64,000 nucleotides of DNA from Ravibacter arvi (GTDB taxonomy: Bacteria; Bacteroidota; Bacteroidia; Cytophagales; Spirosomataceae): the NCBI RefSeq assembly GCF_039540405.1, contig NZ_BAABEY010000002.1:365840-429839 (forward strand). The letters are read 5' to 3'. Below are positions 54,792-64,000 of the stretch, piece by piece. Under the pieces are notes generated by a model, which saw nothing but the letters and a program-made list of their open reading frames with translations, was not told the DNA's origin and did no database searches. Position numbers and translations under genes: made by a program. How positions within the stretch are numbered: position 1 is the stretch's first letter; each line of letters opens with the position of its first letter.

Positions 54792-56495
54792 CTACCTTTT
54801 CACTATTTTCCTCACAATCACCAATCCGTTGCTTTCTTCCACAATAGCCGTATACAGTGCCGGTGAAAGCGCGGTTAAATCAACAACGGCGGTATTGAAC
54901 ACCTGCGCGACAAGTGTTCCGCCGGCATCGTAAACCCTGATAGCCTTCGCGGGTTTTCCGTTCGAAGCGCGATAAGAAAATACACCGCTACCCGGATTGG
55001 GGAAGAAAACGCCGGCACTGTGCTCAAACGTTTCAAGTGAAACTATAGGAGAGAATTCATGGCCACCGTCGAGATCAACCTGTTTTAACCGGAAATACAG
55101 TATGCGGGCATAAAACGGCCCGCGGAAATCAAAGTGGTATCGCGTCAGCTCGGTGGAGCTGGTCTTGCCGGCAACACTCCCGATCCCTGAAAAAACTCTT
55201 CCGTCCCTGCTCATTTCAATTTCAAACCTGAGATTATTCTGTTCTTCCGCCGTCGACCAATCAAGCTGTGCCTTGCCTTCCGATGTCATTCTTGCTGTGA
55301 AATCCAGCAGCTTAACAGGAAGACTCCCATGGGGCTCGGCCTGGATATCGGGCATGAGGGGAATCGAGTTTTGAAGGAATGCGGGCGCCGCTACCATCCG
55401 GCTCCATAATTTAGCCGCCATTTGCTGTCCATAATCGTTGAAATGCAGGTTGTCGCTACGACCTTCGGGGCCTATGCTGTTCAGGTTGGCTCCCCTGAAA
55501 ACGTTGGGTAAAGCCATAACCCGCTCCTGGGCATCGTTAATATAGTCGATTACGCCGTTCCGGTAACAGGAGTTGGCTACCACCCAGGTCAGGTTTTTGT
55601 GCTTTTCATTAACGCGGCTGAATTCGATCACACGTTTATGGTCCTGGTAAAACTCTTCTTCGGTACTTCCGGCATCATTTACGCCGTGGGCAGAAAGAAC
55701 CGCTCTGAGCCCGGTTTTAGGCACCAGTTCAAAAAGGGTATTTTCAATATTGATGTAAGGCATGCGGAGATCAGCCCGGATGAAACCGTGCTCGAAATAC
55801 TCTCCGAAAGCCGACATGGCAGTCTGTTTCATATTGCTTCCTCCGAAAGCCGCCGAATACAACAAGACCGGAACATTTGTCTTTTTCACCACAGAATCGC
55901 CGAATTGTCCCCAGAACCAGGGGTTACCGGTAAAAGGCGACATCCCATGGTCCTGCGCCATGGGCGTAAACTCTTTTGGCAACCACTGCGGATCGGCAGT
56001 TTGCGTATACTTTGTCTTGTTTTCCGGCGAGGTATTGGGGTCCATAGAAATCACGAGGCTGCTTGTTGCAGGTAAACCGTCCGAGACGCCCTGTGCATTG
56101 GAATGTCCTACAATCAGAAATACCTCACCAACTCCTACACGTTCGACCCGGGCCACATTACCTAACACCTGCCCGTTTTTTACCGCCCTTACCTCCAGCC
56201 GGTACCTTCCCCCCTTCTTTTTGACCAATCCCCAAAAGGATCCGCCTTGCACCTGGTTGTCCAAAACCGACCAGTTTTCACTTCCTTCGCCGGGTTCTCC
56301 CGGAATGTTTAGGAAACGGACCTCTACGCGGTCTGCCAATTCCGAAATGGTACCGGTTACATAGATGGTACCTTCATTTTGTACGTCGCGCTGGATGACT
56401 ATGTTTTCGAGCGGGTAGGTTACTGTGATCTGAGCGGAGGACGGCACGGCCCTGAATCCCGCCAGGAGAAGGAGGATTGTAAAAAATTTATACAT
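54792..56495 (-). CDS. Secreted SASA-type carbohydrate esterase with type IX sorting domain
   Basis: This 567-residue protein has a signal peptide (to about PSSAQ), an N-terminal beta domain, then an SGNH-like hydrolase region: FLIVGHSNAQGVSDG near residue 130 gives the nucleophile serine in a GxSNxxG pattern, and DNLHFNDYGQQMA near 365 gives the Asp-x-x-His. This fits the sialate O-acetylesterase/DUF303 group, which removes acetyl esters from glycans. A second part (about 405-490) is a fibronectin-like beta region with LDWSTAEEQNN. The end (FFPNPGSGVFSY to IVRKIVKR) is a type A sorting domain for type IX secretion, so the enzyme should reach the surface. Confidence 0.82.
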   Translation of the reverse strand: MYKFFTILLLLAGFRAVPSSAQITVTYPLENIVIQRDVQNEGTIYVTGTISELADRVEVRFLNIPGEPGEGSENWSVLDNQVQGGSFWGLVKKKGGRYRLEVRAVKNGQVLGNVARVERVGVGEVFLIVGHSNAQGVSDGLPATSSLVISMDPNTSPENKTKYTQTADPQWLPKEFTPMAQDHGMSPFTGNPWFWGQFGDSVVKKTNVPVLLYSAAFGGSNMKQTAMSAFGEYFEHGFIRADLRMPYINIENTLFELVPKTGLRAVLSAHGVNDAGSTEEEFYQDHKRVIEFSRVNEKHKNLTWVVANSCYRNGVIDYINDAQERVMALPNVFRGANLNSIGPEGRSDNLHFNDYGQQMAAKLWSRMVAAPAFLQNSIPLMPDIQAEPHGSLPVKLLDFTARMTSEGKAQLDWSTAEEQNNLRFEIEMSRDGRVFSGIGSVAGKTSSTELTRYHFDFRGPFYARILYFRLKQVDLDGGHEFSPIVSLETFEHSAGVFFPNPGSGVFSYRASNGKPAKAIRVYDAGGTLVAQVFNTAVVDLTALSPALYTAIVEESNGLVIVRKIVKR

Positions 56496-56776
56496 AACAG
56501 TAGGGATCTACCCCGTATTTGTGTTTAGAAGAGGAAATTGACCCGGTACGAAGGACAAGGGCCTGGACGGGTAACCGGCCAACCAGGGAAGCTGAAAGCA
56601 GAGTGGGACATATTCACAGTTAATAGTGCAAGTTAAAATCAAGGAAGGGTAAATAACTAACCATCACAATTCGAGGATCTTGTAAAGATACAGTGATTCT
56701 AAAATGTGGTTTACACCGACAATTAGTTATTCCCGAATTATTGATTAAACGGTAAATGAACGTCGGAGAAAGCCTT

Positions 56777-57679
56777 CTACTTATAGCTTTTCAATGCCTT
56801 CCGGTCACCAATTTCTTCCAGGATCCGGATCAGGCCGTCGATCTCCGTTTGAAGCCCTTTTTCAGCATCTTCCCGGGTATCGTGGTTGATAATGCCGATA
56901 GTTCCGGTGTAGCCGCTTTTCCAGACCTGGTTGATCATATCTTTCTCGACATCGCCCTGGCCGGTCCTGAAAAAGCGATCGGTTACCCCTCTTTTCAGGC
57001 CGGCGATATTAAGCGCCAGCAAGTGAGGCTGGATTTTTGGGAAAAACGTCGCGAAACGTTCATGATGAAGGCGCGCGTGGTGAAAATTGTAGACGATCCC
57101 TACGTTTTTGAGGCCCAGTCTCTCAATAATCGAGAGCTGGTTTTCGGGCTCGCCATACCACCCGCCGTGGTTATAAAGCGCTACCTCACAGCCCAATGTC
57201 GCGGCTTTTTCGGCGATATACCGGATCGGTTCTGCCATGGCAGCGACTTTTTCATCCTGGCTCAGGTTCGAAAAACCGTCCCATTCCCCCATCAGCAGCC
57301 AGATCTGCGTTTTTACGCGGTTGCGCTCCAGGAAGTCAAAAATTGTCTGAATGTGCCGGTTGTTTTGCGGTTCCCGGTCCGACGACATCCAAAATGCCTC
57401 CAGCTTTATGTGATGCTTCCTGAGTGCCTGCAACTCCCGGTCAAAGGTCGGTATGTGCTCCTCCCGCCAGTCGTAAGCCAGCTTGGATATGCCCATGCGC
57501 TCCAGCATTTGGGCGCGTTCTTCCGGGCCGCGCTGTTTCGCGTCAAAGGGCACGATACACCAGGCGGCCAGGTTGCTTTTGGCGAATACGTCGCGTTTCT
57601 GGCCGAAGGCGCCCGAAACTCCCCCCAGGAGAAAAAGAAAGACAAGTATCCGTACGTAGCTGCTGTTCATAAGTTGCAT
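56777..57679 (-). CDS. Secreted TIM-barrel sugar isomerase/epimerase-like protein
   Basis: This 300-residue protein has a signal peptide (VRILVFLFLLGGVSGAFGQ) and an AP-endonuclease-2-like TIM barrel of the sugar phosphate isomerase family. LAYDWREEHIPTFDRELQAL, KTQIWLLMGEWDG, CEVALYNHGGWYGE and VGIVYNFHHARLHH carry the Glu/His metal ligands expected for the fold. An export signal is unusual for an isomerase and is common for these proteins in glycan-use clusters. The frame is open 38 residues further upstream but without a signal, so the ATG at 57679 is used. It follows the SusD gene at 57812 in the same operon. Confidence 0.78.
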   Translation of the reverse strand: MQLMNSSYVRILVFLFLLGGVSGAFGQKRDVFAKSNLAAWCIVPFDAKQRGPEERAQMLERMGISKLAYDWREEHIPTFDRELQALRKHHIKLEAFWMSSDREPQNNRHIQTIFDFLERNRVKTQIWLLMGEWDGFSNLSQDEKVAAMAEPIRYIAEKAATLGCEVALYNHGGWYGEPENQLSIIERLGLKNVGIVYNFHHARLHHERFATFFPKIQPHLLALNIAGLKRGVTDRFFRTGQGDVEKDMINQVWKSGYTGTIGIINHDTREDAEKGLQTEIDGLIRILEEIGDRKALKSYK

Positions 57680-57811
57680 AGTTAAATCATACCCTATATA
57701 CGACCAGGTCGCCGGATGATACGCCTTCGCCCGGGCAGTTTCCATGTGCCGGCAGCCGGAAACGTGGCCGGAGCGGGTGTCCGGTCCGGCCACGCTTCAC
57801 TGGCTTCGGCA

Positions 57812-59323
57812 CTAATCAATCAGGTTGTTGGTCTGTCTTTCGGTATCCGGCATCGGGAAAAAATTAGAGACCGGCGTCGCTTTCCGGGCGGCATTGGCCG
57901 GCTTTGCCATTCTGACGCCCTCCAGCACGACATCCACCCGTTTGGTGCGGACCATGTCGAACCAACGTTTGCATTCGCCTACAAATTCATAGCCTCTTTC
58001 ACGAAAAACCATTTCGTCAAAAGCCTGTTTCGTAAGCGTGGACGGCAGGTCTACCGTCTTGCTGGCCGTTGTCACAGGCAGGCCGTATCCACGCCTCCTG
58101 ACCTGGTTAACGGCTTCCAGCGCTTCGGTGGTCGGACCGTTCACCTGGTTATCGGCTTCGGCAAAGATAAGCAGCACATCAGCAAACCGCCACAAATAGA
58201 AATCGGTGCCGCCGCCGGTATCAATCGGTGCGTTCGGATCCCGGAATTTGCCCATCAGGCGGTCAAAATAAGCAAGCTGCGAGGCAATCGCAACGGGCGT
58301 CCTGACGCCGTTCAGCAGGTAGCTGTCGTATACCGAAAACTGGAACCGCAAATCGGCCGGGTCCCAATCCCGGATAAGCGGCGCCCAGGACATAACGCCG
58401 CCAGCCAGTAGCGACCGGAGCGCGAAACCCGCGGCCTTGGCATTGGCGTCGGCATAGTGCGTCGGGATAAAAGTGCCCCGGTCAATAATCTGTGAGAATT
58501 TCAGCGAAAAAATATCTTCCTTGTTGGTAGCAGCCGTCGGCGAGAAAATGGAAACAAAGTCCTGCTCCAGCTCATAACCGTACAACGCTTTTTTGTCAAG
58601 CACCTCCCTGGCTTTGTCGCGCGCATTCTGGAAATCACCAAGCGTGAGGTATACTTCCGCCAGTGCGGTTTTGGCGGCTCCGGCAGTAGCCCGCCCGGCT
58701 TTTGCCGACGGCACCCGGTCCGGCAGCGCCACCTCAGCAGCCTTCAGGTCTTCTACGATCTGCTTGTAAATATCGGCGATTTCGGAAACGGCAAGGTGTA
58801 CATCATCCGCCGACTGTATGGGACGGACCCGAAGCGGCACCTTCCCCCATACACGCACAGCCGTGTAGTATCCCAGCGCCCTGATAAACTTTGCTTCCGC
58901 GTAGCCGACATTTTTCTGCGCTTCGGTAAGCGTCTTGTTTTCATCAAGGGTGGCAATAATCGTGTTGGCCTTTCCGATTGCCTCGTAAAGGGTCGTCCAG
59001 GCGGGGTCAAGCGCACTGGTCACAACGGCCGGGTTGAGATACTGGTAATTGCTATACCCGAAGCCGCCAAGTGTTCCGCCGTCGAAGTATTCGGACATCA
59101 TATTCAGGGCCTGGGAAAAACTGGATTCCCAGAGCCGCCCACGCGAGCGAGTAAGGGGCTCATAAGCACCAATAATGGCCTGATCAAGCGTTTCGGGCGT
59201 TAGTCCCGCCAAAACAATAGTAGCCTTTGGTTTTTCCTCCAGCAAATTATCACAGCCGTAGCTTCCGAGTAAAAGCGACAGCAGCCAACCAAATCTCAGG
59301 AAATGATTACTAATCTTTTTCAT
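57812..59323 (-). CDS. SusD-family nutrient-binding outer membrane lipoprotein
   Basis: This 503-residue RagB/SusD lipoprotein starts with a signal ending in LGSYGC. LVNQ-type regions are visible at the N-terminus (AIIGAYEPLTRSRGRLW) and the C-terminal part has FYLWRFADVLLIFAEADNQ and VFRERGYEFVGECKRWFDMVRTK. The ATG at 59323 is preferred over 59335 because of the signal. It pairs with the SusC gene 48 bp upstream and is followed by the TIM-barrel gene. Confidence 0.94.
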   Translation of the reverse strand: MKKISNHFLRFGWLLSLLLGSYGCDNLLEEKPKATIVLAGLTPETLDQAIIGAYEPLTRSRGRLWESSFSQALNMMSEYFDGGTLGGFGYSNYQYLNPAVVTSALDPAWTTLYEAIGKANTIIATLDENKTLTEAQKNVGYAEAKFIRALGYYTAVRVWGKVPLRVRPIQSADDVHLAVSEIADIYKQIVEDLKAAEVALPDRVPSAKAGRATAGAAKTALAEVYLTLGDFQNARDKAREVLDKKALYGYELEQDFVSIFSPTAATNKEDIFSLKFSQIIDRGTFIPTHYADANAKAAGFALRSLLAGGVMSWAPLIRDWDPADLRFQFSVYDSYLLNGVRTPVAIASQLAYFDRLMGKFRDPNAPIDTGGGTDFYLWRFADVLLIFAEADNQVNGPTTEALEAVNQVRRRGYGLPVTTASKTVDLPSTLTKQAFDEMVFRERGYEFVGECKRWFDMVRTKRVDVVLEGVRMAKPANAARKATPVSNFFPMPDTERQTNNLID

Positions 59324-59371
59324 ATAAGTTGTCATTTTAGACAGGAGTTGTCATAAAAAACCCGGTTACGT

Positions 59372-62300
59372 TTAAAAAGTGATGCCCGCTCCTAACGTCA
59401 CGGTTTTCGCCGAGGGGTAGGCCGCAAAGTCAAGCCCCTGCCGGCGATCGTTTCCGCTCAGCGAGTTCACTTCCGGGTCAAATCCGCTGTACTTGGTGAA
59501 GGTCAGGAGGTTCTGTCCGCTCAGGTAGAGGTTGACCGCCCGGATAAAACGGCTGTCGGGAAAGCTGAAATCGTAACCCAGCCTGATGTTGCGCATCCTG
59601 AAAAAATCGCCGCTTTCCATAAACCTCGAAGAACCGACGAGGTGTTTGTTGGCCGCTGCCTGGCTGGGAACGGGGTAAAACGTCTTCGCTGCCATCAACT
59701 TGTTGGAAGAACTGATGGCAGTCGGGTTGGTGAGGAACCCCAGACCTACGTTATTGATGATCGCGCCTTCTACTCCCGCCCAAAGCATGGATAAGCTCAG
59801 CTTTCTGAACTTGATCCTGGGCGCCAGGCCATAGAAGACTTTCGGATATGGGCTGCCTAAAAACTGGTTATCAGCCGAATTGATAATATCTTCGCCGGCC
59901 GCGTTTTTGTCGCCGTTCAGGTTTTCATATTGCGGAACGCCGGCGTCGTTCAGTCCGGTAAACCTGGGCCCGAAAAAGGCGGAGAGCGGGTAGCCCTTCC
60001 TGATAATGCTGGTGGAACGCGACGCATCATTGGCCACGTAATTCGGTACATCTTTCCCGTCTTTGGTGGCAATTACTTTGTTCTGGTTGGTTGAAAGATT
60101 GGCGTCGAGCTCTATGGACCAGTTTTCATTTTCAAACAGCGTCGCGCCAAGCGAAAACTCCCACCCCTTGTTTCTTACCGTGCCGGCATTCTGGAGAATC
60201 TGCCCGGGAGAAGAAGCAATACCCGCTCCTATGCCGGCGCTCGGCGCCACTTGTACCAGCGTGAGCAGGTCGCGGGTTGTTTTGATATAGTAATCTACCC
60301 CCAAACGGATCCTGCTGCCGAAAAAATCCGCATCGAAACCTATGTCGGTTTGAACGCCGGTTTCCCATTTCAGGTCGGGATTAGGGAAGGTGGGCGCGAT
60401 GCCTACCGCCAGTCCGGCACCCGCCCCCTGCCCGGTGTTCACGATCCTGCCCAGCAGCAAAGACTGGTAGGGCCTGATGGCCGGATTCCCGGCTTTGCCC
60501 CAGCTGGCGCGGATTTTCGCGTTGGAGATCCATTTCAAACCGGTCATAAAGGGTTCTTCCGAGAGTTTCCAGGCGCCTGACACGGAAGGGAACACCCCGT
60601 ACTTGTTGTTCTGCGCAAATACGGAAGCTCCGTCGCGGCGCAGGCTGGCAGAAAACAGGTATTTGTTCTGAAGGGTAAGCCGCAGGCGGCCGAAAGCCGA
60701 CGCCACGGCCTGTTCCACAATATCCGTTACCGGCTTGCTGATACTGGCGGCCGAAGAAAAATTGTAGTTTTTCAGGACATCAGAGCCAAAACCGGAGGCT
60801 TCCAGGTCTGTTGAATTCGTACGATCCTTCTGCAGTGAAACGCCTGCGACAACATCCAAGTAACTTTTTTCGGATAGATCGACCTTGTATTCCAGGTAGT
60901 CTTCCGCCAGGAGACTCAGCTTGTCGTAGTTGCCTAATTGGGCGAATCCGATACCGCTGCCCGCGCTTAAAAGTACCCGCGGAAAGTAGAGGTCTTTCCG
61001 GATATGATAAAAATCGCCGAAAAAACGGGTGTTGTTCGTCAGGTTTTTAACGAGCTCAACCCGGAAATCGACACCGCCCTGAACACGGGTGGTAGTGCTC
61101 TTGTCCAGGGCTTCCTTCGCAAAAGCCACGGGGTTTTCGTTGTCCGGCGTGTTAAAGCTGAAGAAGACCGGGTTGCTGTAGGTACCATTCTCGTTGTAGA
61201 CAGGAGCAACCGGTACCGACTGAAGCGTACCGCCTATCCCCGATTTCCCGAAATTTCTGGCATTGTCGCCCAAACCCGGAGAAAATCCACGCTGAGCGCC
61301 CCTGGAGGCTGTCATTCTGCCCTGGACGGAAAAACGGTCCGAAACCTTGCTGTCTACGTTCAGGCGCAAAGCGCCGCGTTTATAACCCGTGTTGGTTATG
61401 ATACCCTGCTGATCCAGGTAACCGCCTGAAATAAAGTATTTCGTCCTGTCGCTGCCGCCCGAAACGCTGAGATTGTTGTTGGTAAAAATGGCATCCCGGA
61501 GCACCTCTCCCTGCCAGTCTGTATCGGTGGTGCCATTAAAATTTGCCAGTTCCGCCGGTACGGTCATATTGGAATTCCGGTAAAAGGCTTTGGTATAGTC
61601 CAGGTACTCGGCTGCATTCATGAGATCCAATTTTTGCCGGATCGATTGAACGCCTGCGGAACTTTCAAACGAGATAACCGGCTTGCCAGCCCTCCCGGTT
61701 TTGCTCGTGATCATTACTACCCCATTCGAGCCCCTGGACCCGTATATGGCAGTTGACGCGGCGTCCTTTAACACCTCTATGGTCGCAATATCGGCGGGGT
61801 TGATGGTAGCCAGACCATTGGCAAGTTTGGGGTCGTCGTTATACTGCGGCAGGCCGTCGATTACGTATAGCGGCTCATTCCCACCGGCTATGGACGATGC
61901 CCCACGCACGCGTATGCTGATCCCGGCCCCCGGCTGCCCCGACGACTGCTGTACCTGTACACCCGGCATGCGCCCCTGCATGGCCTGTTCCATGCTGGTA
62001 ATTGGCATTTGTTTGATGGCCGCTTCGGAGATGCTCGCAACCGACCCTGCCAGATCCGATTTCCGCGCTGTTCCGTAGCCGATCACCACTACCTCTTCCA
62101 GCGACTTATTGTCAGGAACCATTGCCGCGTTGACGATCGACGCACTTCCGACCTCGATTTCCTGGCTGGCATAGCCAACAAAGGAAAAAATCAGAACACC
62201 ACCGTTGTCAGGCACTTCCAGGGTGTACTTTCCGCCCGCATCGCTGAGCGTTCCCCTGGCAGAACCCTTTAAAGTGACATTGACGCCCGGCAGCGCTTCG

Positions 62301-62446
62301 GGCTGACCCGACGGTGACAAGGAGGTGACGGTACCGGTAATGGTCCGGTCGGCAGGCGGTACCGCTCCTGCCTGGACTGTTGTGGTGCTGCCTACCCAAA
62401 AAAGGCCGGCGCAAATTGATTGGAACAGGTGTTTTAGAAGTTTCAT
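59372..62446 (-). CDS. SusC/RagA-family TonB-dependent outer membrane transporter
   Basis: This 1024-residue SusC has a signal peptide (to about TVQAG), a carboxypeptidase-like domain (TITGTVTSLSPSGQPEALPGVNV), plug motifs VVIGYGTARKSDLAGSVASI and IRVRGASSIAGGNEPLYVIDG, and a barrel ending LGAGITF. No STN domain is present, so it is controlled by other means than the sigma/FecR pair. The first ATG in frame is 12 bp upstream; MKLLKHLFQ is the better start because a signal follows at once. It heads the operon with SusD and the TIM-barrel gene. Confidence 0.95.
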   Translation of the reverse strand: MKLLKHLFQSICAGLFWVGSTTTVQAGAVPPADRTITGTVTSLSPSGQPEALPGVNVTLKGSARGTLSDAGGKYTLEVPDNGGVLIFSFVGYASQEIEVGSASIVNAAMVPDNKSLEEVVVIGYGTARKSDLAGSVASISEAAIKQMPITSMEQAMQGRMPGVQVQQSSGQPGAGISIRVRGASSIAGGNEPLYVIDGLPQYNDDPKLANGLATINPADIATIEVLKDAASTAIYGSRGSNGVVMITSKTGRAGKPVISFESSAGVQSIRQKLDLMNAAEYLDYTKAFYRNSNMTVPAELANFNGTTDTDWQGEVLRDAIFTNNNLSVSGGSDRTKYFISGGYLDQQGIITNTGYKRGALRLNVDSKVSDRFSVQGRMTASRGAQRGFSPGLGDNARNFGKSGIGGTLQSVPVAPVYNENGTYSNPVFFSFNTPDNENPVAFAKEALDKSTTTRVQGGVDFRVELVKNLTNNTRFFGDFYHIRKDLYFPRVLLSAGSGIGFAQLGNYDKLSLLAEDYLEYKVDLSEKSYLDVVAGVSLQKDRTNSTDLEASGFGSDVLKNYNFSSAASISKPVTDIVEQAVASAFGRLRLTLQNKYLFSASLRRDGASVFAQNNKYGVFPSVSGAWKLSEEPFMTGLKWISNAKIRASWGKAGNPAIRPYQSLLLGRIVNTGQGAGAGLAVGIAPTFPNPDLKWETGVQTDIGFDADFFGSRIRLGVDYYIKTTRDLLTLVQVAPSAGIGAGIASSPGQILQNAGTVRNKGWEFSLGATLFENENWSIELDANLSTNQNKVIATKDGKDVPNYVANDASRSTSIIRKGYPLSAFFGPRFTGLNDAGVPQYENLNGDKNAAGEDIINSADNQFLGSPYPKVFYGLAPRIKFRKLSLSMLWAGVEGAIINNVGLGFLTNPTAISSSNKLMAAKTFYPVPSQAAANKHLVGSSRFMESGDFFRMRNIRLGYDFSFPDSRFIRAVNLYLSGQNLLTFTKYSGFDPEVNSLSGNDRRQGLDFAAYPSAKTVTLGAGITF

Positions 62447-62811
62447 GTCAGGTTCCACTTGTCAGGGTGGATTCATTTAGTTGAAGATTTCCCAGGTTGC
62501 ATGATCCGATCAGCATCATCGGACTTTGCTGCATCGTTTCCCTTTTAAGGGCCTGCCGGCTTTCTCTTTTACAGGAACTCGGAATTCGAAAATCGGGTTG
62601 GTTGGCGCATGTATGAATAGTAAATGTGGATAAGGTGTTGATACTTCTAAAAAAATGCCTGCCTGGATTTCTACCTTTATTTTTCTGACAATTCATTGGC
62701 TGCCCCCAATATGCGGGGACAGCAGCCTAGTTAAGTAGCTGGTTTTCAAATCGGTTATCAAAGTAAGGATCCGAACAGAACGCGTTGAATTACGCTGATA
62801 AAGAGGGAAAC
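62447..62811. other. Non-coding upstream region of the third SusC gene
   Basis: This 365-bp gap separates the SusC start from the terminator of the NTF2-like gene. It holds the SusC upstream region; I find no strong TAnnTTTG box on the minus strand. Short frames of up to 82 codons here have no family likeness. Confidence 0.55.
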
Positions 62812-62853
62812 AAAAAAAGCTTTGACCGGCCCGACAGGCTCCGTTCAAAGCTT
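62812..62853 (-). terminator. Terminator of the NTF2-like gene
   Basis: On the minus strand AAGCTTTGAACGG pairs with CCGGTCAAAGCTT (one bulge) and is followed by a T-run (TTTTTTTG). It sits about 70 bp after the stop of the gene at 62925-63302. Confidence 0.8.
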
Positions 62854-62924
62854 CCCAAACGGTATTTATATACGTAAAGTAAGGTAGGTGCTTCTGCCCT
62901 GCCCCAGGCCATTGCAAACGTTTG

Positions 62925-63302
62925 TTACGATTTCAGGTCCGACTCGGTATGCAGGGCGCAGACCCAATTTCCCTGGTCGGTTCTGACCCAGGTTGAGGAA
63001 CATGCACATTTTCCGGAGGTAGTTTTGCCATCTACTTCAAAATCCAGGTCAATCAGGTAAGCTATGATAGCCGAATTTTCATTCAGCACCTGGCTTTCCG
63101 CCCCGGAAATGCTCTTCACTTTGAACCGGTGCCCGACACCGCTTTCAAACATTTTCTTAAAGTCGGGTTCGTTTACCCGTCTGACCCCCTCTTTACCGGC
63201 GACAATACATGGAAAATAGGTCAGGCTTCTTACAGTTTCGTAGTCATGCGCTTCCATTGCTGCCCAGTACTTTTTTTCGAGATCCAGAATTTGAGTATTC
63301 AT
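62925..63302 (-). CDS. NTF2-like (SnoaL/DUF4440-type) small protein
   Basis: This 125-residue protein shows the cone-shaped NTF2 fold pattern: an N-terminal helix pair (LEKKYWAAMEAHDYETVRSL), then a curved sheet (SAIIAYLIDLDFEVDG, CSSTWVRTDQGNWVCALH). Three cysteines lie in the KCACSSTW and WVCALH strands. Members of the family bind small hydrophobic ligands or act as polyketide cyclases or isomerases. There is no signal peptide. It stands alone, with its own terminator downstream and the tandem repeats upstream, so nothing hints at its substrate. Confidence 0.75.
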   Translation of the reverse strand: MNTQILDLEKKYWAAMEAHDYETVRSLTYFPCIVAGKEGVRRVNEPDFKKMFESGVGHRFKVKSISGAESQVLNENSAIIAYLIDLDFEVDGKTTSGKCACSSTWVRTDQGNWVCALHTESDLKS

Positions 63303-63399
63303 AGCGTTGTTGTTGGTTGGTGTGAATATCAGTTACACTATAAAAACACTGGCAGAAGTATTTTATTGTAATTTATCTGAGTTAATGACCAGTGATTGA

Positions 63400-64000
63400 G
63401 GCCATTCCTGCCGGATGGTTATTCCTGCCGGATGGTCATTCGTACCGGATGGTCATTCCGAGCGAAGCCGAGGAATCTCCCACTCCCTCAACTCAATCTA
63501 TTCCGCCAGGCTTCTTAGTGACAACAGGAGATCCTTCGACTCCGCTGCGCTTTGCTACCATTGACAACAACAGGTTTGGAGCCGCACCAACCGGAGGGTC
63601 ATCCCGACCGCAGCGGAGGGATCTCCCGCTCCCAGTACCCAATCCCTTTCAGAGGACTTTATTATAGCAACAGGAGATCCTTCAGTTCCACTGCGTTCCA
63701 TTCAGGATGACCATCCGGCAGATGCGCTACCATTGACAACAACAGGTTTAGCGCCGCTCCAACCGGAGGGTCATCCCGACCGCAGCGGAGGGATCTCCCG
63801 CTCCCAGCACCCAATCCCTTTCAGAGGGCTTTTTTATAGCAACAGGAGATCCTTCGACTCCGCTGCGCTCCGCTTCAGGATGACCGTCCGGCAGATGCGC
63901 TACCATTGGCAACAACAGGTTTAGCGCCGCTCCAACCGGAGGGTCATCCCGACCGTAGTGGAGGGATCTCCCGGTCCCTGTACCCAATCCTTTTCAGAGG
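63400..64000. repeat. Tandem repeat array of about 172-bp units
   Basis: Units starting at 63557, 63729 and 63902 (172-173 bp) are near identical; the third is cut by the window edge. Each has ACCATTGACAACAACAGGTTT, then GGTCATCCCGACCGCAGCGG, AGGGATCTCCC and, further on, CAGGAGATCCTTC. A degenerate copy covers about 63455-63556. Before it a 17-bp unit (ATTCCTGCCGGATGGTC) is repeated three times at 63404-63454; its complement appears at the end of each large unit. The core resembles the palindrome at 54.7 kb. No protein-coding sense is visible, and small frames in it are chance. Confidence 0.85.

Overview
The window looks like a chromosomal segment of a Bacteroidota bacterium of the Cytophagales/Spirosomaceae kind (Dyadobacter-like is my guess). 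The reasons are three SusC/SusD outer-membrane glycan uptake pairs, an ECF sigma/FecR pair, a PorT-like type IX secretion protein next to ubiE, a secreted protein with a type IX sorting tail, and promoters of the TAnnTTTG type. No rRNA is present; there is one tRNA.

Layout. 1-2.7 kb: a nucleoside/ribose salvage cluster (ribokinase cut by the left edge, sugar/ureide-type permease, nucleoside hydrolase lipoprotein). 2.8-8.7 kb: single genes (LEA-like helical protein, secreted beta-propeller, sugar-nucleotide epimerase, Kup potassium transporter, lipoprotein). 8.8-11.5 kb: DtxR-family regulator with a candidate operator, LptF/LptG-type permease, EamA permease. 11.5-17.2 kb: an envelope glycan operon (two multi-span membrane proteins, a GT2 glycosyltransferase, an MBOAT O-acyltransferase) behind a clear promoter. 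17.3-18.7 kb: ubiE-porT. 18.8 kb: tRNA-Val(TAC).

From the tRNA to about 36.85 kb lies an accessory region, more AT-rich in its CRISPR part: a DUF4143-type ATPase, a GT-C-like membrane protein, a methyltransferase-GT2 fusion, an IS982 remnant, a WYL regulator, and a complete type I CRISPR-Cas locus (cas6-cas5-cas8-cas7-cas3-cas4-cas1-cas2, 'PGING'-like branch of I-B) with a 37-repeat array. The interference genes read through intact. The three adaptation genes carry four single-base indels between them, so as sequenced the locus could interfere but probably not acquire spacers. The array is layered into blocks of repeat variants and contains one spacer twice.

36.8-39.1 kb: XRE regulator plus membrane protein, AraC regulator, methyltransferase. 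39.1-62.5 kb: a long minus-strand glycan-use region with three SusC/SusD pairs, two Cys-type sulfatases (one with HEAT repeats), a SASA-type esterase with a type IX tail, a TIM-barrel protein, and a sigma/FecR pair placed to control the SusC that has an STN domain. No glycoside hydrolase or lyase is visible, so hydrolysis must be encoded elsewhere. One SusD is cut by an in-frame TGA. The right edge has an NTF2-like protein and about 600 bp of tandem repeats that share their core with a palindromic element at 54.7 kb.
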